From contig CALLPN010000001.1 of assembly GCA_938015435.1 (NCBI GenBank), positions 372,001-436,000 of the forward strand: 64,000 bases of DNA, read 5' to 3'. The notes beneath the pieces were generated by a model, which worked only from the letters and a program-made list of their open reading frames with translations, was not told the origin of the DNA and did no database searches. Shown here piece by piece: positions 47,969 to 57,600 of the stretch; the stretch's first letter is position 1, and every line of letters starts with the position of its first letter. Origin of the DNA: an uncultured Saprospiraceae bacterium (GTDB lineage: Bacteria > Bacteroidota > Bacteroidia > Chitinophagales > Saprospiraceae). Made by a program: the position numbers and the translations under genes.

Positions 47969-48163
47969 ATATCGGTCGCTTCCACCTGGAACTTAGATGG
48001 ACGTACTGCCAACCTTATTGGTTCGTATCGCGTCTTCCAAGGCATGTACCCGTGTTGAAACACAATCCTATAACATAGTTAACGTTATCAAAAACACATA
48101 CACATTATACTATAGTACCACTTGTATTCATACCTTAACATCAACAATAACACCTTTACCTAT

Positions 48164-50539
48164 ATGTCTAATACCTTAAGTAGATTACTAACACTAGTAA
48201 TCCTGTGTGTCTTTGGCAGTAATATATCTGCACAAACGTATACCATATCAGGATATATCTCCGACGAAGCATCCAACGAGATGTTGATATCTGCCAATCT
48301 TTATGATTTTGCAAGTAGCTCTGGAACAGTAAGTAATACCTATGGATTCTATAGTATTACTTTGCCCGCTGGCGAAGTAAAGCTACGAGCCTCTTATATA
48401 GGATTTACTGATGTCAACACCGTATTCACATTAAGTCAAGATACTACAATTAACTTCCCATTACCCTCATCTGTAGAAATGGAAGAAGTGGTCATCGTAG
48501 CCGACAAAGCATCTGAAGGGCGTATAGAAGAGCGCACACAGATGAGTACTGTAGAAGTACCCGTCGAGCAAATCAAGAAAATCCCAGCCTTACTGGGAGA
48601 AGTTGATGTAATCAAAGCATTACAATTACTTCCAGGAGTACAATCTGGTGGCGAAGGTGCAAGTGGATTATATGTAAGAGGTGGATCACCTGACCAAAAT
48701 CTAATTCTTCTTGATGGGGTGCCTGTATATAACGCTAATCACCTATTTGGATTTTTCTCGGTATTTAATGCAGATGCGATCAAGGATGTGAAGCTAATTA
48801 AAGGTGGATTTCCTGCTCGATATGGTGGACGACTTTCATCTGTATTGGAAATCAATCTAAAAGAAGGAAATCAAAACGAATTTCATGGAGAAGGATCAAT
48901 AGGGCTTGTCGCTTCTAAATTAACAGTAGAAGGACCGCTCTCTAAGAAAACTTCTTTTATTGTATCTGGAAGAAGAACATATATAGATCTTTTAGCCAAA
49001 CCATTTATCCAATCTAGTCTTGAAGAAGATGGCCAAGAAGGTGGTACAGGATACTATTTCTATGATTTCAATGCCAAAATAAATCACAAATTTTCTGAAA
49101 AAGATAGGCTATACATTAGTACATACACCGGAAAAGATAAATTTTATTTCGATAGCAAAGAACTAGATCAAGAACCGTCAGATGTATTAGAATTTGGATT
49201 AGGATGGGGGAATCTTACAACCGCTATAAGATGGAATCATCTGATTTCACCAAAGCTATTTGGTAATCTAACCGCGACCTATAGCAATTATGAATTTGAT
49301 GTATTATCAAGATTTGGTGAAGAGTACAGTAACTCATCACTCAATGAAGAATTTAGATTAGAATACGATTCTGGTATCCGAGACTTCGCGTTAAAATTAG
49401 ATTTTGATTATCTACCAAACCCAGAACATTTTATCAGATTTGGTGTCAATGGTATAAATCACGAATTCAATCCAGGAACATTTGATCTTAGGTTTACTGA
49501 TCCTGATGCTGCTAATTTTTCTACAACAATAAGTCAAAAAAAAGTTGATGCTCAAGAAATATCTGCCTATGTAGAAGATGATATGCAATTGTTTGATGGG
49601 TTCAAAATGAATGCTGGTGTCCATACTTCAGCTTTTCTAGTTGATGGCAAAACATATTTCTCCTTGCAACCAAGATTAAGCATGAGATATCTCCTGAATA
49701 ATGGCGTAGCTATAAAAGGATCATTCGCTACTATGAACCAATATATTCACTTACTTTCCAATGAAGGAATTGGATTACCTACTGATCTCTGGCTTCCTAG
49801 TACCGCTAGAGTAAAACCCCAAAATTCTTGGCAAGCCGCGGCAGGATTGGCTAAGACATTAAACGATACTTATGAGGTAAGCATAGAAGGTTACTATAAG
49901 AAAATGAATAACCTTATTGCATATCAAGACGGTTCTGGCTTATTTGAATTTGGAGATTGGCAGGATAGAATTGTAACAGGTCAAGGAGATTCTTATGGTT
50001 TAGAAGTATTTATACAGAAGAAAAAAGGAAGACTTTCTGGATGGATCGGATATACTTGGTCGCAGAGTAATCGTCAATTCGACGACCTCAATTTTGGCGA
50101 AGAATTTCCTTATACATATGACAGAAGACACGACATATCCGTAGTAGCCACTTATAAAATATCAGATAAACTCGACTTTGCAGGCACTTGGGTATACGGT
50201 ACAGGTAATGCAATAACTTTAGGTAATTCTAACTATAGAGCATTGTATGATACCGGATCATTTACTGATGGTGGAAGCTATACTTATTACGATGGTAGAA
50301 ACAACTTTAGAATGAATGCTTACCATAGAATGGATCTAGGTATTACTTATACTAGAAAGAAAAACAACTTTGATAGTGTATGGGCGTTCGGAGCATATAA
50401 TGCTTACAACCGCAAAAATCCATTCTTTATTTTTACTGACACTGACTTTGATCCAAATACTCAAGCAAGTAAAACAGTACTCAAGCAAGCCAGCTTATTT
50501 CCTATCATTCCTTATATCACTTATAGCTTTAAATTCTAA
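48164..50539 (+). CDS. TonB-dependent receptor with N-terminal carboxypeptidase-regulatory-like domain
   Basis: 791 residues from the ATG encoding MSNTLSRLLTLVILCVFGSN, which gives a normal signal peptide; a longer frame opens 42 bases upstream. After the signal comes a CarboxypepD_reg-like domain (SGYISDEASNEMLISANL), then the plug (LPGVQSGGEGASGLYVRGGSPDQNLILLDGVPVYN) and a beta-barrel ending in aromatic YITYSFKF. Such outer-membrane receptors import ligands using TonB energy. The DUF4249 lipoprotein gene follows at 5 bases, a common pairing in Bacteroidota. The ligand is unknown. Confidence 0.93.
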   Translation: MSNTLSRLLTLVILCVFGSNISAQTYTISGYISDEASNEMLISANLYDFASSSGTVSNTYGFYSITLPAGEVKLRASYIGFTDVNTVFTLSQDTTINFPLPSSVEMEEVVIVADKASEGRIEERTQMSTVEVPVEQIKKIPALLGEVDVIKALQLLPGVQSGGEGASGLYVRGGSPDQNLILLDGVPVYNANHLFGFFSVFNADAIKDVKLIKGGFPARYGGRLSSVLEINLKEGNQNEFHGEGSIGLVASKLTVEGPLSKKTSFIVSGRRTYIDLLAKPFIQSSLEEDGQEGGTGYYFYDFNAKINHKFSEKDRLYISTYTGKDKFYFDSKELDQEPSDVLEFGLGWGNLTTAIRWNHLISPKLFGNLTATYSNYEFDVLSRFGEEYSNSSLNEEFRLEYDSGIRDFALKLDFDYLPNPEHFIRFGVNGINHEFNPGTFDLRFTDPDAANFSTTISQKKVDAQEISAYVEDDMQLFDGFKMNAGVHTSAFLVDGKTYFSLQPRLSMRYLLNNGVAIKGSFATMNQYIHLLSNEGIGLPTDLWLPSTARVKPQNSWQAAAGLAKTLNDTYEVSIEGYYKKMNNLIAYQDGSGLFEFGDWQDRIVTGQGDSYGLEVFIQKKKGRLSGWIGYTWSQSNRQFDDLNFGEEFPYTYDRRHDISVVATYKISDKLDFAGTWVYGTGNAITLGNSNYRALYDTGSFTDGGSYTYYDGRNNFRMNAYHRMDLGITYTRKKNNFDSVWAFGAYNAYNRKNPFFIFTDTDFDPNTQASKTVLKQASLFPIIPYITYSFKF

Positions 50540-50544
50540 TTACG

Positions 50545-51444
50545 ATGAAACATTTATATCAACTATATATTTTAATGATCGTCATTGCATTCAGTTTTAG
50601 TGGATGTGAAGATGCGTTTGAAACCACACTTGAAATAGACCCACCTGAGCATACAGACAGGCTCGTTATACATGCGTATGGATCTACTAATGATAGAGAT
50701 TTAAAAGTACACCTAACGAGATCTAGTGGCCTTTTAGATAATGTTCAAAACAATCTAATCTCCGGAGCCAAAGTAACTCTATGGAAAGGGCAAACTCAAA
50801 TTATCGAACTTATAGAATTACCTTTTGGTAATTCTGCATTCAACTATATACTTCCTGAAGGCAGTTTAGTTTATGAGAAAGGAGCAACTTATAGGTTAGA
50901 AGTGGAAGCAGATGGATTTGAAAAAGCGATTGGTACCTCTACGGTACCCAACGATATCCCTTTACTGAAACAAAGATTTGAAGTAAATGGTACTTCCTTG
51001 GAATCTGGAGATTCAAATAGTGAAATTGAGATTGAATTTCAAGATCCAGCAAATGAAGAAAACTTCTATGAAGTAGGCGTCATATTACAAGTAGATAATA
51101 ATGGAAATCCATATAATCAAGAAGTGTATACCGAAACTTATGATCCCGCTGCACAAGATGGAATTAGTTATGCTAATTTGATTGTCAACGATCTTTCCTT
51201 TGATGGCGAACTAAAGAACTTTCCTCTCATAATTGACAAATTCGAAGAACAAGACATTGACAATATGTATGTCCTTTGGAGAGTTACTTCTGAAGGTCAT
51301 TACCTATTCAACAAGACGGCCAGAAAACATGATGACCAAGATGGAAACCCATTTGCAACTCCGGTACAAGTCTATAGTAATATCCAAAACGGTATTGGTA
51401 TATTTAGTATTATGAATGAAGAGTATGTAAAGGTAAACCTCTAG
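50545..51444 (+). CDS. DUF4249 lipoprotein, partner of the TonB receptor
   Basis: 299 residues. Signal with lipobox FSGC (Cys20 region) predicts an outer-membrane lipoprotein. The mature start EDAFETTLEIDPPEHTDRLVIHAYGSTNDRDLKVHLTRS is typical of DUF4249. Family members are nearly always coded directly after a TonB-dependent receptor, as here (5-base gap), and may act like SusD-type surface substrate binders, although DUF4249 itself is uncharacterised. There is no sign of truncation. Confidence 0.9.
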   Translation: MKHLYQLYILMIVIAFSFSGCEDAFETTLEIDPPEHTDRLVIHAYGSTNDRDLKVHLTRSSGLLDNVQNNLISGAKVTLWKGQTQIIELIELPFGNSAFNYILPEGSLVYEKGATYRLEVEADGFEKAIGTSTVPNDIPLLKQRFEVNGTSLESGDSNSEIEIEFQDPANEENFYEVGVILQVDNNGNPYNQEVYTETYDPAAQDGISYANLIVNDLSFDGELKNFPLIIDKFEEQDIDNMYVLWRVTSEGHYLFNKTARKHDDQDGNPFATPVQVYSNIQNGIGIFSIMNEEYVKVNL

Positions 51445-51544
51445 TATAACTAGTTTTAAACTTCATTTACACTCTTTTACAATTGAAAATGGCTATTTGA
51501 AACCGATTGACATAACTTAGCATTGAACTTATCAATTATAGAAT

Positions 51545-52330
51545 ATGAACACTCAAACACATCTCAGTAAAAGACTATTAATTCTTTGTGGCCTAATCAT
51601 AATTAGTGCTATTACTATATCCGCGCAAGACAACGAGAAGTCAGACTTCAGCTATCAAATTAATAGAGTACAAAAGTACCTATCGATATCCCCTGCACAA
51701 TTAGAAGATGCTACGATACTATCTGATCTCAATCATTTTTATAAAACTGATTGGGTCAAAGAATACAAATCAGTAGCAATTACTGTAACAAGCAATAATG
51801 AAAAAACAGTATTCACTAGTACTTGCGATAAATTGACACCAGAACAAAAAGATGCGATTAGCGCTGCAGATCAAGGAAGTGAAATAGGCGTACTTGTACA
51901 TTACCTACCGAACAACAACCTATCCGATAATGCATTAACTGAAATGGACTTTTCTTTTAAAATAGATCCAGAAAAAGAAGCTATTTACAGCGGTGGCGAA
52001 GATATGTTTGATCAATATATCAAAGAGACTATTCTTGATAAAGTAACAATTAAAGACGTAGCTCAATATCAAGTAGCTGCAGTGAAGTTCATCATAAATG
52101 AAGATGGCGAAGTAGTAGATGCCAACATAGCTCAAGCGTCTAATAACAAAGAGGCTGATCAACTGATACTAAAGACTATTTGCGATATGCCGAAATGGAA
52201 ATCAGCAGAATATTCCGATGGTACTAAGACCACGCAAGAATTTGTATTTACAATTGGAGATCATTACAGTTGTACTATGAATACGCTAGATATCAAAAGT
52301 GAAATACCTCCAAGTACTGAAAATAAATAA
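51545..52330 (+). CDS. Secreted protein with a TonB C-terminal-like domain
   Basis: 261 residues with a signal peptide (KRLLILCGLIIISAITISAQ) and no transmembrane anchor or Pro-rich linker. The C-terminal part (about 170-240), AQYQVAAVKFIINEDGEVVDANIAQ followed by CDMPKWKSAEYSDG, resembles the TonB_C fold that touches receptors. Because it seems soluble, it cannot itself transmit proton-motive force. It follows the receptor pair by 100 bases on the same strand and may belong to that system. Its stop is 18 bases from the convergent aquaporin gene. Confidence 0.75.
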   Translation: MNTQTHLSKRLLILCGLIIISAITISAQDNEKSDFSYQINRVQKYLSISPAQLEDATILSDLNHFYKTDWVKEYKSVAITVTSNNEKTVFTSTCDKLTPEQKDAISAADQGSEIGVLVHYLPNNNLSDNALTEMDFSFKIDPEKEAIYSGGEDMFDQYIKETILDKVTIKDVAQYQVAAVKFIINEDGEVVDANIAQASNNKEADQLILKTICDMPKWKSAEYSDGTKTTQEFVFTIGDHYSCTMNTLDIKSEIPPSTENK

Positions 52331-52348
52331 CACCTTCTGAGCCTTAAA

Positions 52349-52993
52349 TTACTTCTCTGGATGAATTAACTTCCAAGAAAAAACAGCTACAATAGAACCG
52401 AGAATAGGTGCCAAAATATACATCCATAGGTGTTCTAAATTCACATTTACCACAGCAGGAGCAATAGATCTAATTGGATTCATCGATGCTCCAGTAATAG
52501 GTCCTGCAAACAAAGCTTCTAAGAGCACAGTAGCTCCGATTGCTATACTTGCAATAATCCCTTGTTCTTTTGATCCTGTAGCGACATGAAGAATTACGAA
52601 CATCAAGAAAAAAGTAAGAATAATCTCCATGATAAACGTCTGCATCCAAGGTCCGGACGGTAAGGTCTCCCCCATCGTCAGTGAATCTGGAAAAAGAAAT
52701 CTCAATATTCCACTTGCCAAAAATGCACCTAATGCTTGCGCTATAATATAAGGCAAGACTTGCTGATTATCAAATCGCTTTGCTAACCAAAAACCCAGTG
52801 TTACCGCAGGATTAAAATGTGCTCCTGAGACTTCACCTACAGATGCAATCATAGCCATCACTATCAATCCAAAGGTAATTGCTATACCTACGGTTCCTAA
52901 CGCACCTCCGCTTACACCATCGATGATGATAGCTCCTGTACCACAAAATACTAACGCAAATGTGCCGATGGCTTCGGCTATATATTTATTCAT
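52349..52993 (-). CDS. MIP-family channel (aquaporin/aquaglyceroporin), last gene of the ars operon
   Basis: 214 residues, six membrane segments. The first pore motif is NPA (GAHFNPAVTLGF near 63-74) but the second is NPI (GASMNPIRSIAPAV). Variant NPI motifs occur in some MIP proteins. Its ATG overlaps the arsC stop in ATGA, so translation is coupled. In Sinorhizobium meliloti an aquaglyceroporin (AqpS) in the ars operon lets As(III) leave the cell after arsenate reduction; the same role is inferred here because no ArsB or Acr3 pump is nearby. Confidence 0.88.
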   Translation of the reverse strand: MNKYIAEAIGTFALVFCGTGAIIIDGVSGGALGTVGIAITFGLIVMAMIASVGEVSGAHFNPAVTLGFWLAKRFDNQQVLPYIIAQALGAFLASGILRFLFPDSLTMGETLPSGPWMQTFIMEIILTFFLMFVILHVATGSKEQGIIASIAIGATVLLEALFAGPITGASMNPIRSIAPAVVNVNLEHLWMYILAPILGSIVAVFSWKLIHPEK

Positions 52994-53604
52994 TTACTTA
53001 CTTGTTGGAATACAAATTTCATCTCTGTCGCAATTTCTTTTACTGTAGCATCATACACCGCAGACATCTCTTCTGTCCCATCAGATCGTTTAGGATCTTC
53101 ATATCTTATGGGTATGCGTTCGGCATTCAGTATGACTGGACAATTGTCATCCGCATGAGCGCAAGTCATAATCGCAGCGAAGTCATCGGCTTTATTATAA
53201 GCATGATCATATACTTTAGAGAAGCAACTTAAGGGTGGACAGGAGTTACTATAGCTCACAAAAACAATAGGATTAATTTCTCCATGTTTTGTCAATTGTA
53301 TTCCAGTACGTGTTATGGCTGCAATCGCATTAGGATGAAACGCTGTCTCCTCTGTACCTCCAGAATAACACAACGCATCTACACCGTAATAAAAAGAAGC
53401 TATCTGTCCCATTATTTGAGAGATTTGACTTCTACGCGAGTTATGTGTACATACATAGTTGAGAATAATAGTCTCTCCTTTTTCTGATTTATTCCTTGCA
53501 TAATCTATCAGTAATTGCAAAATTTCTTTACGATCTGCAGATATCGAATCGGTATCCAGTAATTCAAAATATCTCTTAATCGGTGGTAATAATTGTCTTT
53601 TCAT
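52990..53604 (-). CDS. arsC: Thioredoxin-type arsenate reductase (low-molecular-weight phosphatase fold), extended
   Basis: 204 residues, longer than the ~130 of classic ArsC. The P-loop CTHNSRRSQ (CX5R form) near residue 52 is the catalytic cysteine motif, and TCAHADDNCPV near 145 gives the two later cysteines corresponding to the pI258 ArsC CSDADNNCP loop. It would reduce As(V) to As(III) with thioredoxin. The first ~45 residues are an N-terminal extension seen in Bacteroidota homologues. It overlaps the aquaporin gene by 4 bases and lies 18 bases after the DUF6428 gene. Confidence 0.88.
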   Translation of the reverse strand: MKRQLLPPIKRYFELLDTDSISADRKEILQLLIDYARNKSEKGETIILNYVCTHNSRRSQISQIMGQIASFYYGVDALCYSGGTEETAFHPNAIAAITRTGIQLTKHGEINPIVFVSYSNSCPPLSCFSKVYDHAYNKADDFAAIMTCAHADDNCPVILNAERIPIRYEDPKRSDGTEEMSAVYDATVKEIATEMKFVFQQVSK

Positions 53605-53622
53605 TTTGCTATTCTTTTCGAC

Positions 53623-54096
53623 TTAACAACATCCTCCACCTGGCGTACAACTACTAGTTGCTGTTGCCGTAAGATTAGATAAATCGACTTTTACTTTTTC
53701 CGGTATACCACAGGCATCAGAAGCTAGACAAGCTGTCTCCTTACTGGTAAGATTAAAGTCCTTTCCATCGTAGTCCAGTCCATATTTCTGAATACTATCG
53801 AGGCCTTGATATTCTACTTCTACTTCATGATTACCTATTCCTAGTTTATCTTGAGATAGATTAATAATATTCAGAAGTTTTTCTGGATGTATTCTGTGAT
53901 CATAATCATCAGCAGACCATAATTGAAAAGATACTTTCTTCTCGATACGCTCTACCCCACCACAATCGATAAAGTGCTTTGTAATTTCACCTACTTCCGT
54001 TACATGAAAATGTGATTCTACATATTGTCCACTTGGCAATTTAAAATTGACGCCCGTTGCACTTTCTAATTGAGATTTTACTTCCTGTAGTTTCAT
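53623..54096 (-). CDS. DUF6428 protein of the ars operon
   Basis: 157 residues. The N-terminal part GVNFKLPSGQYVESHFHVTEVGEITKHFIDCGGV is the DUF6428 signature as I recall it, a family found in Bacteroidota ars operons. The C-terminus ends SCTPGGGCC, with a cluster of cysteines suited to binding thiophilic arsenite. It is cytoplasmic (no signal). Possible roles are As(III) sequestration or delivery to the channel; none is proven. It lies between arsR and arsC, 32 and 18 bases apart. Confidence 0.82.
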   Translation of the reverse strand: MKLQEVKSQLESATGVNFKLPSGQYVESHFHVTEVGEITKHFIDCGGVERIEKKVSFQLWSADDYDHRIHPEKLLNIINLSQDKLGIGNHEVEVEYQGLDSIQKYGLDYDGKDFNLTSKETACLASDACGIPEKVKVDLSNLTATATSSCTPGGGCC

Positions 54097-54128
54097 AATA
54101 ATATGATTTTAATTTATAAAGTCGAATA

Positions 54129-54512
54129 CTAACAGCAGCCTTCTTCATTATTTTTAAACAATAAAAAAAAGTTAGAAATCAAATCTTGTACCTCTGTCCA
54201 AACCTCACTATTTATACAATAACAAACTTTAGTACCGTCAATATTTCCTTTGATCAAGCCTACCGACTTCAGCTCTCGCAGATGCTGAGATATAGTAGGT
54301 TGAGCTAATCCAATCTGATCGACCAGCTCTCCACAAATACAACCTTCCGTCTTGAGTATTTGCTCAAGTATAGCGATTCGCGCTGGATGACCCAGCACTT
54401 TAGCGACACCAGCTAAGTGATTTTGTGCATCGGTAAACATTTCTGATTTCGTAATTCCCATAGCTTTTAATAGGTTCATTGCAATATTACGATTAATCAA
54501 CTCTTCCTGCAA
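54129..54512 (-). CDS. arsR: ArsR-family arsenic-responsive repressor
   Basis: 127 residues. A winged-helix DNA-binding domain is clear: VLGHPARIAILEQIL, then LVDQIGLAQPTISQHLRELKSVGLIKG. The cysteines GCICGELVD near 53-60 replace the classic ELCVCDL As-sensing site. The C-terminus ends EEGCC, offering further thiols. It would repress its own operon until As(III) binds. A 7-bp inverted repeat lies directly upstream of its ATG. It is divergent from the Gly-rich/SprB protein gene, 95 bases away. Confidence 0.92.
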   Translation of the reverse strand: MQEELINRNIAMNLLKAMGITKSEMFTDAQNHLAGVAKVLGHPARIAILEQILKTEGCICGELVDQIGLAQPTISQHLRELKSVGLIKGNIDGTKVCYCINSEVWTEVQDLISNFFLLFKNNEEGCC

Positions 54513-54514
54513 GT

Positions 54515-54532
54515 AATATTCGCTTGAATATT
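54515..54532 (-). promoter_or_regulatory. Candidate ArsR operator
   Basis: AATATTC and GAATATT are perfect inverted repeats separated by GCTT, starting 2 bases upstream of the arsR ATG. Location and dyad symmetry suit autorepression. A poor -7-like TATTCTTTG (one base too long) lies further upstream. Confidence 0.55.
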
Positions 54533-54607
54533 TAAAAAATATTTCTTATAATTATTTCAACAAAGAATAAATTGTATCTTAACTGGCGTCTAAAACCAAC
54601 CATATTT

Positions 54608-57600
54608 ATGAACTATTCTAAAAGATTAATTTCTTATTGTTTCGCAATTTTCTTTGCTTTCAACTTATCAGCTCAGTGTTTCCCTGATCAATCTTATTTT
54701 AATCCTGGAGAATACACATTCACCGTACCCGGAATGAGCAGCGAGACGTTTCTGATTGAAATCGAAGCTAGAGGTGGTGATGGAGGTGATTTCTTATGGG
54801 GTACAAATCCACAAACCGATGGAGGTCAAGGAGCGACAATGGGTGCAAGTTTCAATGTGAACGGTGGGGACGAGTTACTAATTATTGTTGGCCAATCAGG
54901 ATTTGATGCGATAGGTAGTCCTGGCGGTGGTGGTGGCGGCGGTGGAACCGCAGTAATCATTAATAATACCGAGGTACTTATTGCAGCTGCTGCAGGTGGT
55001 GGCGGAGGTCAACAGCAAGTTGGTTTTGGTGCAGGTGCCTCGACAAACAGTACTGCAGGCGGAGGCGCTGGACCTGGTACATCTGGAGGTGGAGGTTTCA
55101 ATCAAGATGGAATGACGGGTGGAGGTGGATCTCCTGGTACAGCAGGTACACTTTTCGGTCAAGGTCAAGGTGGAACACAAGGATTGGTCGCTGGGCCTGG
55201 TGGTAATGGTTTCGGTGGTGGAGCTGGAGGATCAGGAACTGTAGGAGGCGGTGGCGGTGGCTACCAAGGTGGAGATGGAGCTACAGGCACATCTGGAGCA
55301 CATGGCGGATTAGGTGGAGACTCTTTTATAACTTCACTTTATGGGTCTATGGTTCTAATAACAAATGCTGGTTTCAATGGAAGTGGCTCTAATGTAGATG
55401 GAAGTGTTATGATCACATGCCAATCGGCTGTGGATATAGGAATTTCGGTAGTAGCGCAGGTTGATCCTACTTGTTTTGGATCTATGGATGGAAGTATTGA
55501 AGTTGTTGCAGTTGGAGGGACTTCTCCTTATACTTTTTCTATGGATGGCGGTTCTTCTCAATCTATTGGATTGTTCGAAAATCTAGCTGCCGGTACATAT
55601 AATTTGGAAGTACAAGATGCCGATGGAGTATCTGCAAGTGTAGATGTTACGCTTAGTAATCCTGCGCAATTAGAATTTAACCTAGTTGAAATCTTTGACG
55701 TTTCATGCTTTGCTAGTAATGATGGATCTATTGAAATAGTTGGAAATGGTGGCACATCAGCTTCAGGAACATACTCATATAGCATCAGTGGTGGTTCTTT
55801 TCAAAACTCAGGATTATTCTCAGGATTATCCGCTGGAGACTATCTATTGGTAGTTCAAGATGATAATGGATGTACAATCGATGGAAACCTAACTATCGAA
55901 GAGCAATCAGAAGTAATAGTAATCATAGTTAGCCAAACTGATTCCAGTTGTCCAGAATCACCTTCTGGAACAGCATCAGTTACTGCTATTGGAGGTTCAG
56001 GAGGCTTTAGCTATTCTTTAGATGGAATAGACTTCCAGACATCTGCCACGTTTAGCAATCTCGCACAAGGTGATTATACTATAACAGCAATCGACAACAA
56101 CGGTTGTACTGGTACTACTGACTTATCAATAGGTGTCATGGATCCATATTCATTCTTGATACTTAGTACATCTGATAGCAACTGTGGTGACCCAGACGGG
56201 GATGTCAATATGCTCGCTGTTGGAGGAGCCGAAGGATTTACCTACTCCATTGATGGCAGTAATTTTCAGCAGAGTGGAACATTCAATGGATTAGCAGCAG
56301 GTACATATATAGCCACTGCATCTGATGCATCTGGATGTATGCAAGAATTAGAATTTATCATTGGTATGTCTAATGATTTGACGGTCACTTCATCTATCCA
56401 AGAACCTGTGTGCGCTGGAGATATGAATGGAACCATCGATCTGACATTAGATCCAGCGAGAGCACCATATACATTCATGTGGATAGGCGAAGGAGTTGTA
56501 GCCGATTCCGAAGATCAAAATAATATCGGAGGTGGTACATATTCCGTAATTGTAAATGATGTAAATGGATGTAGCCTCACTTTGGACTTTGTATTAGATC
56601 AAGGAATTACCCTTTCAATAGATGGAAGTGATGTCCAAAACGTAACTTGTAATGGAGGGACTAATGGCTTTGTTGCGCTTTCAGTAAGTGGAGGAACAGC
56701 TCCATATACTTATATGCTCAATGGTCTGACGAATACAAATGGTACATTCGAAGGCCTAGCGGCAGGAGACTATCCTGTAGAAGTTACCGATAGTAATGGT
56801 TGCTTTTCGCAAGTAATAGTTACGATTACTGAGCCGCTTGCAATCATTCTTACCGTAACAGATCAAACCGAAGCAGGATGTAATGGTGATACATCAGGTA
56901 CCGTTTCTGTAGATGCAGAAAATGGAGCCGGTAGCATTACTTATGCTCTAAATGGTATAACCAATACATCAGGAAACTTTACAGGATTAGCTGGCGGAAG
57001 CTATACTGCCAATGCTACTGACGAAAATGGTTGCACAGCGGAAATTGTATTAATCATATTGCAAAATTCAACGTTATCAGGCAGTATTATCAGTATGGGT
57101 AATCCTATTTGTAATGGTAGTAATGACGCCTTCGTTACTATCGAAGCTAGTGACGGATCTGGAATATATACATATACTCTAGATAATGGAGATAGCCAAG
57201 ACAATGGAGAGTTTACTGGACTGTCTGCAGGAGCTTATTCTATAGAAATCAATGATTCCGAAGGATGTTCATTTATAGTACCTGTAACGATATCAGAAAC
57301 TGCTTCAGTAGTATTCGTAATTGACAATATCACAGATGCTTCTTGTTTTGGATTAGATGATGGATCAGTCACTTTCCATATAGCAGGTGGAACCGCTCCA
57401 TATAATTTGATCTCTGATGGGAATGAAATAGAAGTTCTAAATAATGAACCACAGCTTTTTGAAGAAGTAATGCCTGGAACTTACCAAGTATTTGTAAGCG
57501 ATGCGAATGGATGTGTGACAGAATCTTCTGTGACTATTAATCAGCCTGAGGAAATAGTTCTTGTAATAGATTACCTTAATCATGTTACTTGTTTTGGAGC

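Noticed and set aside
47997-48163. Small open frame upstream of the TonB receptor as a leader or separate gene.
   Set aside because: It has no recognisable product and overlaps the receptor start; composition looks like ordinary intergenic DNA.
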